Assembly: GCA_050116575.1 (NCBI GenBank)
Contig: JASFOJ010000001.1
Span: 48,981 to 112,980 of the forward strand
Direction: 5' to 3'
Source: JAKEGK01 sp050116575
GTDB lineage: Bacteria > Pseudomonadota > Gammaproteobacteria > SZUA-152
DNA: 64,000 nucleotides
The position numbers and the translations under genes are program-made. This document shows positions 1-7,875 of the stretch, piece by piece; the stretch's first letter is position 1, and the number at the start of each line of letters is the position of its first letter. The notes under the pieces are model-generated. The model was not told the origin of the DNA, ran no database searches, and was given only the letters and a program-made list of their open reading frames with translations.

Positions 1-65
1 CAGTTTTCTTTCCACCATTTTTTGATAGCGGCAATTTGTTCTTCTTCCGTTGTATAAACTTCCAC
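1..65 (-). CDS. yfgM: YfgM-family protein, N-terminal fragment (cut by window edge)
   Basis: Only the first 21 codons lie inside the window. The reading starts with GTG at 65 and gives VEVYTTEEEQ followed by IAAIKKWWKEN, the usual start of YfgM (UPF0070), an inner-membrane TPR-like protein linked in E. coli to the SecYEG/PpiD periplasmic chaperone network. It begins 25 bp after the hisS stop on the same strand, and hisS-yfgM is a conserved gene pair in gammaproteobacteria. The membrane helix and the rest of the protein lie outside the window. Confidence 0.8.
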   Translation of the reverse strand, partial: MEVYTTEEEQIAAIKKWWKEN

Positions 66-90
66 GTTCGCTCTCCACTTACCAAGTTTG

Positions 91-1353
91 TTAAATCATT
101 GCTTTTAGCATGTCATGCAGTTCATCGGCTGAGACATGTCGCTGCGGTTTGTCCTCCCGCAGGAATTTAATACCAACGGTACCGCTGCTCATTTCATCAT
201 CGCCCACGATCAATGCCAGCCGGGCACCACTTTTATCCGCCCGCTTGAATTGGCTTTTAAAACTGCCACCGCCGCAGTGCATCAGTAACCGCAGGTCCGG
301 CAACTGTTCACGCAAGGATTCGCAAAGCTGCATACCATAGCCGAACGCGTCGTCTGTCGCGATCACGCAATAGGCGTGGGGTTCAGCATCGGTTTTGATA
401 TGTTCGCGCACCAGTTCAACCAGCCGCTCGATGCCCATGGCAAAGCCGGCGGCGGGCACGGACTTGCCACCCAGTTGCTCTACCAGGCCGTCATAACGGC
501 CGCCGGCGCAGACGGTTCCCTGCGCGCCCAATTGCGTCGTCACCCATTCAAAAACGGTCTTATTGTAGTAATCAAGGCCGCGAACCAACCGGGGATTCAC
601 TGTATAAGGTATGCCAATATGATCCAGTATCGATAAAACCCCTTCAAAGTGTTCCCTGGACTCGGTGTTTAAATGATCCTGCAACCTGGGCGCCTCTTCG
701 ATCAACGCCTGCATCGCCGGGTTTTTACTGTCGAGAATACGCAACGGATTACTGTGCAAACGCCGCTGACTGTCTTCATCCAGCGATGCCTGGTGCCGGG
801 AAAAATAATCCACCAGGATCTCGCGATATGCCCGGCGACACTGGTTACTGCCCAGTGAATTGATTTGCAATTCCAGCCCGTCTATACCCAGTTGTTTCCA
901 CAAGCGGGCGGTCATGGCAATTAATTCGGCGTCGATATCCGGGCCCGACATGCCAAAGGCTTCCACGCCCACCTGGTGAAACTGCCGGTAACGGCCCTTT
1001 TGTGGCCGTTCGTGCCGGTACATGGGGCCGATATACCATAAACGCCGGGATTGATTGTTGATGAGAGCGTTTTCGATGCAGGCCCGCACACAGCCCGCGG
1101 TACCTTCGGGGCGCAATGTGAGACTGTCGCCATTGCGGTCTTCAAAGGTATACATTTCCTTTTCCACAATATCGGTCACTTCACCGATGGAACGGGCGAA
1201 TAACTCGGTTTTTTCCACTATGGGGAAACGAATCTCCTGGTAACCGTAACCGCCAATGGTGCGCTTAACGGCATTTTCCAGTGTTTGCCACACGGCGCTG
1301 CTATCCGGCGTAATATCATTCATGCCGCGAATGGCTTGTATGGACTTCGACAA
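91..1353 (-). CDS. hisS: Histidine-tRNA ligase
   Basis: Cytoplasmic class II aminoacyl-tRNA synthetase that charges tRNA-His with histidine; 420 aa, the normal bacterial length. The N-terminus IQAIRGMNDI is the family start. Class II motif 2 shows as YIGPMYRHERPQKGRYRQFHQ. The histidine-specific signatures LVRGLDYYNKTVFEW and CAGGRYDGLVEQLGG are both present, followed by the C-terminal anticodon-binding domain (about residues 325-420). It lies between ispG and yfgM on the same strand, the usual gammaproteobacterial order. The start is the first ATG, which gives the family N-terminus. Confidence 0.97.
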   Translation of the reverse strand: MSKSIQAIRGMNDITPDSSAVWQTLENAVKRTIGGYGYQEIRFPIVEKTELFARSIGEVTDIVEKEMYTFEDRNGDSLTLRPEGTAGCVRACIENALINNQSRRLWYIGPMYRHERPQKGRYRQFHQVGVEAFGMSGPDIDAELIAMTARLWKQLGIDGLELQINSLGSNQCRRAYREILVDYFSRHQASLDEDSQRRLHSNPLRILDSKNPAMQALIEEAPRLQDHLNTESREHFEGVLSILDHIGIPYTVNPRLVRGLDYYNKTVFEWVTTQLGAQGTVCAGGRYDGLVEQLGGKSVPAAGFAMGIERLVELVREHIKTDAEPHAYCVIATDDAFGYGMQLCESLREQLPDLRLLMHCGGGSFKSQFKRADKSGARLALIVGDDEMSSGTVGIKFLREDKPQRHVSADELHDMLKAMI

Positions 1354-1469
1354 AACGGTGTTCCTCGCGAATTAATTCTTGTTTTTTAGTTTCGGTTTAT
1401 GATCTGGTACACATCATTGTGTTAAGCGCGTTAACGATGGTGGCGTGTTGATTGTTCAATACGATGTAA

Positions 1470-2681
1470 TTATCCGGTCAATTTCCCGATGGATACGGTT
1501 TGGTTTTTCTGTTGACCTTGCTGGCCTTGCCGCGACGACGATTGCACCTGATTGCCGGAGACCTGCACGTTAATTGGAGAGGAATCCGTGGTGTTGGTTT
1601 CCAGGCGTTTTGCCACTTCCGTGCGCACTACTTTTTCCAAATCATCCACTAACTGTTCATTGGAAATTTTATGATCGGGTTTGCCATCACGGTATAACAG
1701 GTTGGGAGTACCGCCGGTCAGTCCGATATCCGCTTCCCGGGCTTCGCCGGGGCCATTGACAACACAACCGATAATGGCAACGTCCAGGGGAACGAGTATA
1801 TCTTCCAGTCGTTGCTCCAGGGCATTCACTGTCCCAATGACATCGAAGTTTTGCCGTGAACACGACGGACAGGCAATAAAGTTAATCCCCTTGCTGCGAA
1901 TGTGCAGGCTCTTGAGAATATCAAAACCCACTTTAATTTCTTCTACCGGGTCGGCCGCCAGCGACACGCGAATAGTATCGCCGATACCTTCCGCCAGCAG
2001 CATGCCCAAGCCAATCGCCGACTTGACCGATCCGGAACGAAAACCACCGGCTTCGGTAATACCCAGGTGCAGTGGCTGGTCAATCTCACCGGCCAGTTCT
2101 CTGTAGGCCAGTACGGTCATGAAAACATCCGACGCCTTGAGGCTGATTTTAAAATCCTGGAAATCCAGGCGGTCCAGGATATCAATATGGCGCTTCGCTG
2201 ATTCCACCAGCGCCTGTGGTGTCGGCTCGCCGTATTTTTTTTGCAGTTCTTTTTCCAGTGAACCGGCATTGACGCCGACCCGAATAGGAATATTACGGTC
2301 CCGGGCCGATTCGACAACTGCGCGTACCCGGTCTTCACGTCCGATGTTGCCCGGATTGATCCGCAGACAGTCCGCTCCCAGCTCCGCAACGCGTAACGCG
2401 ATCCGGTAATCAAAATGAATATCGGTCACCAGCGGGATGTTGACCTGTTGTTTGATCTGACCGAACGCCTCGGCCGCCTCCATGGTGGGAACCGATACCC
2501 GCACGATGTCAGCCCCAACATTTTCCAGTTGCCGGATCTGGCGCACGGTACTATCGACGTCCGTGGTTTGCGTGTTGGTCATGCTTTGCACCGCCACGGG
2601 GGCACCACCACCAATGGGGACATTACCAACCATGATCTGCCGAGAAGCACGGCGTTTAATTGTGTAAACCGGTTGTGTCAT
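1470..2681 (-). CDS. ispG: 4-hydroxy-3-methylbut-2-enyl diphosphate synthase (flavodoxin)
   Basis: Penultimate enzyme of the MEP isoprenoid pathway, a [4Fe-4S] protein that converts MEcPP to HMBPP. The N-terminal TIM-barrel carries VQSMTNTQTTDVDSTVRQI. The C-terminal Fe-S domain has CPSCSRQNFD and GCVVNGPGEA, which supply the three cluster cysteines. It is 403 aa against about 372 in E. coli. The surplus is a polar Gln/Ser-rich tail of about 35 residues after the last conserved segment, which looks disordered. It depends on the ISC machinery encoded a few kb upstream and is oriented with hisS and rodZ. Confidence 0.96.
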   Translation of the reverse strand: MTQPVYTIKRRASRQIMVGNVPIGGGAPVAVQSMTNTQTTDVDSTVRQIRQLENVGADIVRVSVPTMEAAEAFGQIKQQVNIPLVTDIHFDYRIALRVAELGADCLRINPGNIGREDRVRAVVESARDRNIPIRVGVNAGSLEKELQKKYGEPTPQALVESAKRHIDILDRLDFQDFKISLKASDVFMTVLAYRELAGEIDQPLHLGITEAGGFRSGSVKSAIGLGMLLAEGIGDTIRVSLAADPVEEIKVGFDILKSLHIRSKGINFIACPSCSRQNFDVIGTVNALEQRLEDILVPLDVAIIGCVVNGPGEAREADIGLTGGTPNLLYRDGKPDHKISNEQLVDDLEKVVRTEVAKRLETNTTDSSPINVQVSGNQVQSSSRQGQQGQQKNQTVSIGKLTG

Positions 2682-2796
2682 ACTGATTTATTGTTCTCTT
2701 GCCATGTCTTGTAATTTGTTTTGGTACTGATTGTCAGTGCCATTGACCATACAGATATAGATGGCGATAGCGTCATAGTATCGCCGCCTTTAAACC

Positions 2797-3771
2797 TCAC
2801 TCCTCGGGCTCCCTCAGGACAAAACGCCCGACTCGGCTTTGATGAAAACGCGACAAATCATAGGGTTCGCCATTATACTCCAGTGTCACCCCCGGCGTGT
2901 AACCCAATACCACGTTAAAAGGTGGCACGCCCTCCACAGTGTGACTGTTACCGGCATGTCCAAGCTTGCGAATCAGTGGTTTACCCGTAGCGTCACGAAT
3001 ATCCACCCAGGAGTCTTCGGAATAACGCAGCGTGATTTCCGCCAGTTGCTTGGCGTTTTGCGCCAGTGATTCCGCCGCCGCGATGTCTTCCTGCGTCGCG
3101 CCTGCGCCGCTTTTTGCCGCCGCAGTGGACTGGGTCTGACCCGGCAAAGTCAGTTCAACGGTTTTTGTCTTCGTGTCTTTGGTCGCCGTGCCTTCGGCGG
3201 CGGTGACCGGCGTATCGTTATCCGGTGCGGTGGGTTGTAGTATATCCTCCGACGTCTGTTCCTGCTGCAATGACGGCTCGGTGGGTGCCTGCATGTTGGT
3301 AACCACCTGCCATGAGATGGCTAAAAAAACCGCCACTCCCAGACCGATAATCAACAGCCGCAGGGATTTCTTGTCAGCATTGGCGCCATGAGACACGGAA
3401 AAACTTTTCGGCAACGAATTGTCCACATGCCGGTAACGAGCCGGTATTTTTTCCCGCGCCTGGGTAATCTCCGGCATGCTCGTGGACTCTTGCGAGGCGT
3501 AAGCGGCGACGACATCGTCGGCGGCCAAACCCATGAGCTTGGCATATGCCCTGACGTATCCGGCGGTATAAACCGGTTCCGGCAAATCGTCCAGCTTGCC
3601 CTCTTCGAGGGCTTTGACATAACGTAAATCGAGCTTAAGTTCCTTGGCCACTTCTGACTGGGTCAGATCGTGTTTTTCGCGGGCTTGACGCAGTTGGTCC
3701 CACGGCGGGACCGTCGGCGCTGAAGCCTCTGCCGAGTGTTGTGACTCTTGTGCTTCTGCGACGTCATTCAT
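2797..3771 (-). CDS. rodZ: Cytoskeleton protein RodZ
   Basis: Bitopic inner-membrane protein that anchors MreB filaments and helps set rod shape. Residues 22-90 form an Xre-type helix-turn-helix (LRQAREKHDLTQSEVAKELK, then YVKALEEGKLDDLPEPVYTAGYVRAYAKLMGL in part). One membrane helix lies at about 138-158. A Thr/Ala-rich linker follows, then a C-terminal beta domain of the DUF4115 type (about 240-320) with SWVDIRDATGKPL. At 324 aa it is of usual length. Its start codon overlaps the pilW stop by 4 bp (ATGA), indicating translational coupling within an rlmN-pilW-rodZ unit. Confidence 0.95.
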   Translation of the reverse strand: MNDVAEAQESQHSAEASAPTVPPWDQLRQAREKHDLTQSEVAKELKLDLRYVKALEEGKLDDLPEPVYTAGYVRAYAKLMGLAADDVVAAYASQESTSMPEITQAREKIPARYRHVDNSLPKSFSVSHGANADKKSLRLLIIGLGVAVFLAISWQVVTNMQAPTEPSLQQEQTSEDILQPTAPDNDTPVTAAEGTATKDTKTKTVELTLPGQTQSTAAAKSGAGATQEDIAAAESLAQNAKQLAEITLRYSEDSWVDIRDATGKPLIRKLGHAGNSHTVEGVPPFNVVLGYTPGVTLEYNGEPYDLSRFHQSRVGRFVLREPEE

Positions 3772-4577
3772 GAGTGATTTTCTCCCAGCGAGTTAAGCAT
3801 CTGTTTGTACTGCTCAGACTTTGGAAACTTGGACTGCAGCAGTTTGGCATAACGGTCCACCGCCTTGCGGTTACCCATCTTGCGTTCGATTTTAACACCC
3901 AGCCACAGGCTTTCCGGCGTATGGGCCGATACGGCTTCGAAGCGTTGCAAAAAGCCCCTCGCGGACAGGAAGTTTTTCTGCTTGTAGCGAATATCCGCCA
4001 TATTAATCAACGAAACCGGTAGTTCCGGATTTTTCTCCAAAGCCTTGGTGAGATACTTTTCAGCTTTATCAATATCCGGGATACGTTTGACACAGGCACC
4101 GGCATTTTCATAAGCCAGTTCCGGTGTCGAATAACGCGGCGTATCGATGGCTTTAAGAAAATACTTTTCCGCTTCTCTAAACCTGCCCTGCTTGCAGAGA
4201 AACACGCCGTAGTTGTTGTACATCCCACCGTTTTCCGGGTTAAGGTCGATGGCCTCGCGATAGTGCTGGTCAGCTTTGTCAAACTTGAGCAACTGTTCGT
4301 AGGTCATGGCGATAGCACTGTGCGCCGGCGCGTAATCCGGTTTAATCTCGATAGCCTTTTTGAGCTTTTCCAGGGCATATTCCGGTTTGTTTTGCCGCAA
4401 ATAACCCACGCCCAGTTTGACGTGAGTTTCCGCGACGCGTTGATCCTTTTCCTGCTGCTTCTCGTACTCAACAATAGTTGAACAACCCGTAACAGCAATC
4501 ATCAATCCCGCGATTATCGCCGTGCCAACCAGTCGGCCTGCCACCACACGGACAGCGTTAAGCATCCCCTTCATCAC
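3768..4577 (-). CDS. pilW: Type IV pilus biogenesis/stability lipoprotein PilW (PilF)
   Basis: Outer-membrane TPR lipoprotein that in Pseudomonas (PilF) is the pilotin for PilQ secretin assembly. The N-terminus has a hydrophobic stretch and a lipobox AVTGC (Cys32). At least six TPR motifs follow, for example YLRQNKPEYALEKLKKAIEI and HYREAIDLNPENGGMYNNYG. The length of 269 aa is normal. It overlaps both neighbours by 4 bp: its ATG overlaps the rlmN stop and its stop overlaps the rodZ start. With pilU and fimV elsewhere in the window it suggests a functional type IV pilus system. Confidence 0.94.
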   Translation of the reverse strand: MMKGMLNAVRVVAGRLVGTAIIAGLMIAVTGCSTIVEYEKQQEKDQRVAETHVKLGVGYLRQNKPEYALEKLKKAIEIKPDYAPAHSAIAMTYEQLLKFDKADQHYREAIDLNPENGGMYNNYGVFLCKQGRFREAEKYFLKAIDTPRYSTPELAYENAGACVKRIPDIDKAEKYLTKALEKNPELPVSLINMADIRYKQKNFLSARGFLQRFEAVSAHTPESLWLGVKIERKMGNRKAVDRYAKLLQSKFPKSEQYKQMLNSLGENHS

Positions 4578-5683
4578 GTGGCACCCTGGGCGACGGGTAA
4601 TTGCCGGTGTTTGCGTTTGGTTTTGTCGACAACCTTGCCCACCAGCTGACCGCAGGCGGCGTCGATATCATCACCACGGGTTTTACGGGTGATCGTCGTT
4701 AAATCGTGTTGCATTAATATATCTCGAAAGCGGTTAATAGCCGGATCCGGCGATCGGCGGTATTGGGTGGCGGGAAACGGGTTAAACGGAATAAGGTTCA
4801 CTTTGGCCGGTACATCCTTTAGCAATCGCACCAGTTCCCTCGCGTGTTGTTCACTGTCATTGACACCGTCGAGCATGACATATTCTACGGTAATGCGCCG
4901 CCGGTCCGATCCCACGTAACGTTTACAGGCCGCGATCAAATCCGCGATGGGATATTTCCTGTTGAGAGGCACCAGTTCATTACGCAATTCGTCATTGGGT
5001 GCATGCAACGACAGCGCCAGGCTGACGTCACTGACTTCACGCAATCTGTCCAGCGCCGGAATAACACCCGCCGTGCTCAAAGTAACGCGCCGCTTCGACA
5101 ACCCATAGGCGAAGTCATCCATCATCAGATTCATCGCTCTGACCACATTGTCAAAGTTTAGCAGAGGCTCGCCCATTCCCATCATGACGACATTGGATAT
5201 GATTCGCTGTCCCTGCGGATCAAAACCCAGCTCACGGTTGGCAACCCACAGTTGGCCGATAATCTCCGCGGTGGACAGGTTACGGTTAAAGCCCTGTTGC
5301 GCCGTGGAACAAAACGAGCAGGCCAGCGCGCAACCTACCTGGGACGAAACACACAAAGTACCCCGGTCCTGCTCGGGTATAAACACGGTTTCGATATGGT
5401 TACCCGAATCAATTTCCAGTACCCATTTATGCGTACCGTCACTGGATCGCTGGCTGGCCACCACCCGCGGCAAGCGAATGTCCGCAATGTCGCCGAGCTT
5501 GCTGCGTAGCGCCTTGCTCAAGTTAGTCATGGTGTCAAAGTCACTGACGCCATGCTGGTATATCCACTTCAGAACCTGGGTCGCACGAAATGGTTTTTCA
5601 CCAAGATCGGCGAAAAAGGCTTCCAGATCGGTGCGCGACAAATCCAGTAAATTGCGTTTTGACAATGACATATCTTTTTGCAT
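4574..5683 (-). CDS. rlmN: Dual-specificity 23S rRNA A2503 / tRNA A37 C2-methyltransferase
   Basis: Radical SAM enzyme that methylates C2 of A2503 in 23S rRNA and A37 of some tRNAs. The Fe-S binding CX3CX2C motif is C118-ALA-C122-SF-C125 in the segment QVGCALACSFCSTAQQGF. A conserved C-terminal cysteine in RGDDIDAACGQL is the second catalytic Cys of the RlmN/Cfr mechanism. The GMGEPLLN and SLHAPND motifs are also present. It has 369 aa from the first ATG; Met5 (MSLSKRN) is an equally possible start because neither has a good ribosome-binding site. It is first in an overlapping rlmN-pilW-rodZ run. Confidence 0.96.
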   Translation of the reverse strand: MQKDMSLSKRNLLDLSRTDLEAFFADLGEKPFRATQVLKWIYQHGVSDFDTMTNLSKALRSKLGDIADIRLPRVVASQRSSDGTHKWVLEIDSGNHIETVFIPEQDRGTLCVSSQVGCALACSFCSTAQQGFNRNLSTAEIIGQLWVANRELGFDPQGQRIISNVVMMGMGEPLLNFDNVVRAMNLMMDDFAYGLSKRRVTLSTAGVIPALDRLREVSDVSLALSLHAPNDELRNELVPLNRKYPIADLIAACKRYVGSDRRRITVEYVMLDGVNDSEQHARELVRLLKDVPAKVNLIPFNPFPATQYRRSPDPAINRFRDILMQHDLTTITRKTRGDDIDAACGQLVGKVVDKTKRKHRQLPVAQGAT

Positions 5684-5781
5684 TGCTGTGATTAGACTGG
5701 CGAAAACCCCGGTTTACTCAACTTATTAAACCCATTTCAGCCAATTGCCAGAATTGATCATAATTGCCGCCGTGCCGGCCA

Positions 5782-6213
5782 TTAGCGGGTCCGGGGGCAC
5801 AGCTCATTATCCGCGAAGAAAAACGCGATCTCGGTTTTTGCGGTATCCGGTCCGTCGGAACCGTGCACGGCGTTTTCGTCAATAGTACTGGCAAAATCCG
5901 CCCGTATCGTACCGGGCTCGGCTTCCTGGGGATTGGTAGCCCCCATAATGGCCCGGTTTTGGGCAATGGCATTGTCCCCTTCCAGCACCTGTACCATCAC
6001 GGGCCCTGAGGTCATAAATTCCACCAGATCCTTGAAAAATGGACGATCTTTGTGCACTGCATAAAATCCTTCTGCCTGTTCCTTGGTCAAGTGCAGCATT
6101 TTTGCGGCAATAATCGTGAGGCCGGCTTTTTCAAAGCGGGAATAGATTTCGCCGATAACGTTTTTAGCGACGGCGTCGGGCTTAATAATGGAAAAGGTAC
6201 GTTCTGTTGCCAT
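5782..6213 (-). CDS. ndk: Nucleoside diphosphate kinase
   Basis: Cytoplasmic enzyme that transfers the gamma phosphate of ATP to other (d)NDPs through a phosphohistidine. All family marks are present: N-terminal ERTFSIIKPDAVAKN and the active-site block NAVHGSDGPDTA with the catalytic His at residue 117. The length of 143 aa is exact for the family. It lies about 100 bp upstream of rlmN on the same strand; ndk-rlmN-pilW-rodZ-ispG-hisS is a conserved gammaproteobacterial order. Confidence 0.97.
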   Translation of the reverse strand: MATERTFSIIKPDAVAKNVIGEIYSRFEKAGLTIIAAKMLHLTKEQAEGFYAVHKDRPFFKDLVEFMTSGPVMVQVLEGDNAIAQNRAIMGATNPQEAEPGTIRADFASTIDENAVHGSDGPDTAKTEIAFFFADNELCPRTR

Positions 6214-6415
6214 GTTTTTCGAACTCCGGAATTAATACATATTATCCTGGCCCAAATCCTTCATCTGACGGGAAAATGAGACCGTTTCGTGGGTTAAACA
6301 GGTCATTATAACTAGGATCGGTGGTAAATAACTAGCGGCGATGAATGCCACCGGAGCGCTGGCGTCTTCCCCGTGGTGGATACCGCCTGACAGGGATATC
6401 CGAACAGGTGAGGGT

Positions 6416-7063
6416 TTACCGGGCCTCGCCGGGATCGATTTTAAAATCCGTCCGGGGCTTGTGGGTTGGACCGAAATTGGTGGAGAAAAAGCAGGCCAGC
6501 GACTGGCGCATACCGTGTTGCACCGGCAGCACTTCATGGGGAATATCTCCGCGGTTAAGCACCAGGGAATACTTTGGCAGGTTAACGGTATACTGTCCCC
6601 GCTCCGGATGGTAAAGCACGAATTCCCCCCCTTCAAAGGCATCGCTAAGCTGGAAGATGGCGGTGGCCAGGTAGTCCGGCGTGGTATCCCGGTCAATGTG
6701 GTGCCCGATAAAGTCCCCTACAAACAGGCGATTAGCCTGGCAGCGGCGCACACATAGGGGCTGGGCACCGATAATTTGCCCAAAAAATCGCTGCATGGGA
6801 TCGCTGAACAATACGTTTAAAAGTTGTTCGCTGCTGTCGTGCAGTAATTGCGGCCTGTCGACGTCATTAACGAAACGTCCCACCCACACCGAATGGGCAT
6901 CACCGGTATCGCCGCCGACGATCCTGGCATATTCGATATCCCGAACGATAGCCTCAACAGAGCGCCATTGTTCGGTGGACAACGGGATTTCGTCGCGAAG
7001 GATGACAACCGCTCCATCGGCTTCGAATTGATGAGCAAGTTGTTCAGTGGCTCGGGTTTGCAT
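6416..7063 (-). CDS. 2-oxoglutarate/Fe(II)-dependent dioxygenase (PiuC/YbiX-like)
   Basis: Non-haem iron oxygenase of the prolyl-4-hydroxylase-like 2OG-Fe(II) fold, 215 aa. The facial triad is visible: H122-I-D124 in FIGHHIDRDTTPD and the distal H176 in RGDIPHEVLP. R186 in HGMRQSLACFF is the likely 2-oxoglutarate-binding arginine. YbiX/PiuC relatives are induced by iron starvation and sit near siderophore receptors. Here the gene lies instead between iscX and ndk, where no extra gene is usual. The substrate is unknown. The tail after residue 197 (GPTHKPRTDFKIDPGEAR) is unlike the usual family end. Confidence 0.8.
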   Translation of the reverse strand: MQTRATEQLAHQFEADGAVVILRDEIPLSTEQWRSVEAIVRDIEYARIVGGDTGDAHSVWVGRFVNDVDRPQLLHDSSEQLLNVLFSDPMQRFFGQIIGAQPLCVRRCQANRLFVGDFIGHHIDRDTTPDYLATAIFQLSDAFEGGEFVLYHPERGQYTVNLPKYSLVLNRGDIPHEVLPVQHGMRQSLACFFSTNFGPTHKPRTDFKIDPGEAR

Positions 7064-7262
7064 GTAAATAGATTAAATCACAATCGTCGATCACAATGTC
7101 AATGACAGACCGCCAAAAGCGACCGTCTACGAAAAGCGCCTATTGTATCGCAAAGATGCATGGTGTGGTGGTTATTATGAATTCGGCAGCGGGATAGCTG
7201 AATAATTATTGCCTCAGATCAAAAGATCAGGGCGTTTGTCCATGATGGCAACACATCGAATC

Positions 7263-7463
7263 TCAGTCACGCTCCTCGATCCAGGCCATCTGTATGGCTT
7301 CGAGGATTTTCTCGCCACAGTGTTCGGGATCATCGTCAAATTCATCAAGCTCCTGGCACCATTTCATCAAATCGGTGAAGCGCACTTTGCGCGGATCCAC
7401 ATCCGGATGCGCCTCATCCAGCGCAATGGCAATTTCCAGGCTATCGGTCCATTTTAATGACAT
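7263..7463 (-). CDS. iscX: Fe-S cluster assembly protein IscX
   Basis: Small acidic protein of 66 aa that binds IscS and iron and slows cluster assembly, the bacterial frataxin-like regulator of the ISC system. The whole sequence fits: N-terminal LKWTDSLEIAIALDEAHPDV, then DPRKVRFTDLMKWC and the end EAIQMAWIEERD. It is the last gene of the isc cluster, 24 bp after fdx, as in E. coli and Pseudomonas. Confidence 0.95.
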   Translation of the reverse strand: MSLKWTDSLEIAIALDEAHPDVDPRKVRFTDLMKWCQELDEFDDDPEHCGEKILEAIQMAWIEERD

Positions 7464-7487
7464 GGTCGCGTTCCTTTTCTCCCGTAG

Positions 7488-7826
7488 TTAATGATTCTCG
7501 GAAACCATATTGATAGTGTATTTGGGAATTTCAACCACCAGATCGACATCACCCACTGTGGCCTGGCAACTCAAGCGCGATTCGGGTTCCAACCCCCATG
7601 CCTTATCCAGTAGATCTTCTTCCTCTTCTTCGGCCTCATTAAGCGAATCGAAACCTTCACGCACAATAACATGACACGTGGTACAGGCGCAGGATTTCTC
7701 GCAGGCGTGTTCAATGGGGATACCATTTTGCAGCGCGGCGTCACAAATGGTGGTACCGGGTTGTGCCTCGATCACCGCGCCTTCCGGACAAATTTCCTCG
7801 TGAGGTAAAAAAATCAATTGGGTCAT
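7488..7826 (-). CDS. fdx: ISC-type [2Fe-2S] ferredoxin
   Basis: Adrenodoxin-type ferredoxin that supplies electrons for cluster assembly on IscU. The cluster ligands are C42, C48 and C51 (ACEKSCACTTCHV) and C87 (RLSCQATV), at the positions known for E. coli Fdx; C46 is the additional non-ligand cysteine of this family. An acidic EEEEEDLLDKAWGLEPESR segment follows. At 112 aa the length is normal. It lies between hscA and iscX, in operon with both. Confidence 0.96.
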   Translation of the reverse strand: MTQLIFLPHEEICPEGAVIEAQPGTTICDAALQNGIPIEHACEKSCACTTCHVIVREGFDSLNEAEEEEEDLLDKAWGLEPESRLSCQATVGDVDLVVEIPKYTINMVSENH

Positions 7827-7875
7827 TCTATATCCGCTATGTAAACAACTAGTTTATGGTATCAGCCATCTCAGA

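Noticed and set aside
6232..6696. Minus-strand frame of 154 aa overlapping the 2OG oxygenase
   Set aside because: It lies in another frame of a gene with clear active-site motifs and has no family look of its own.
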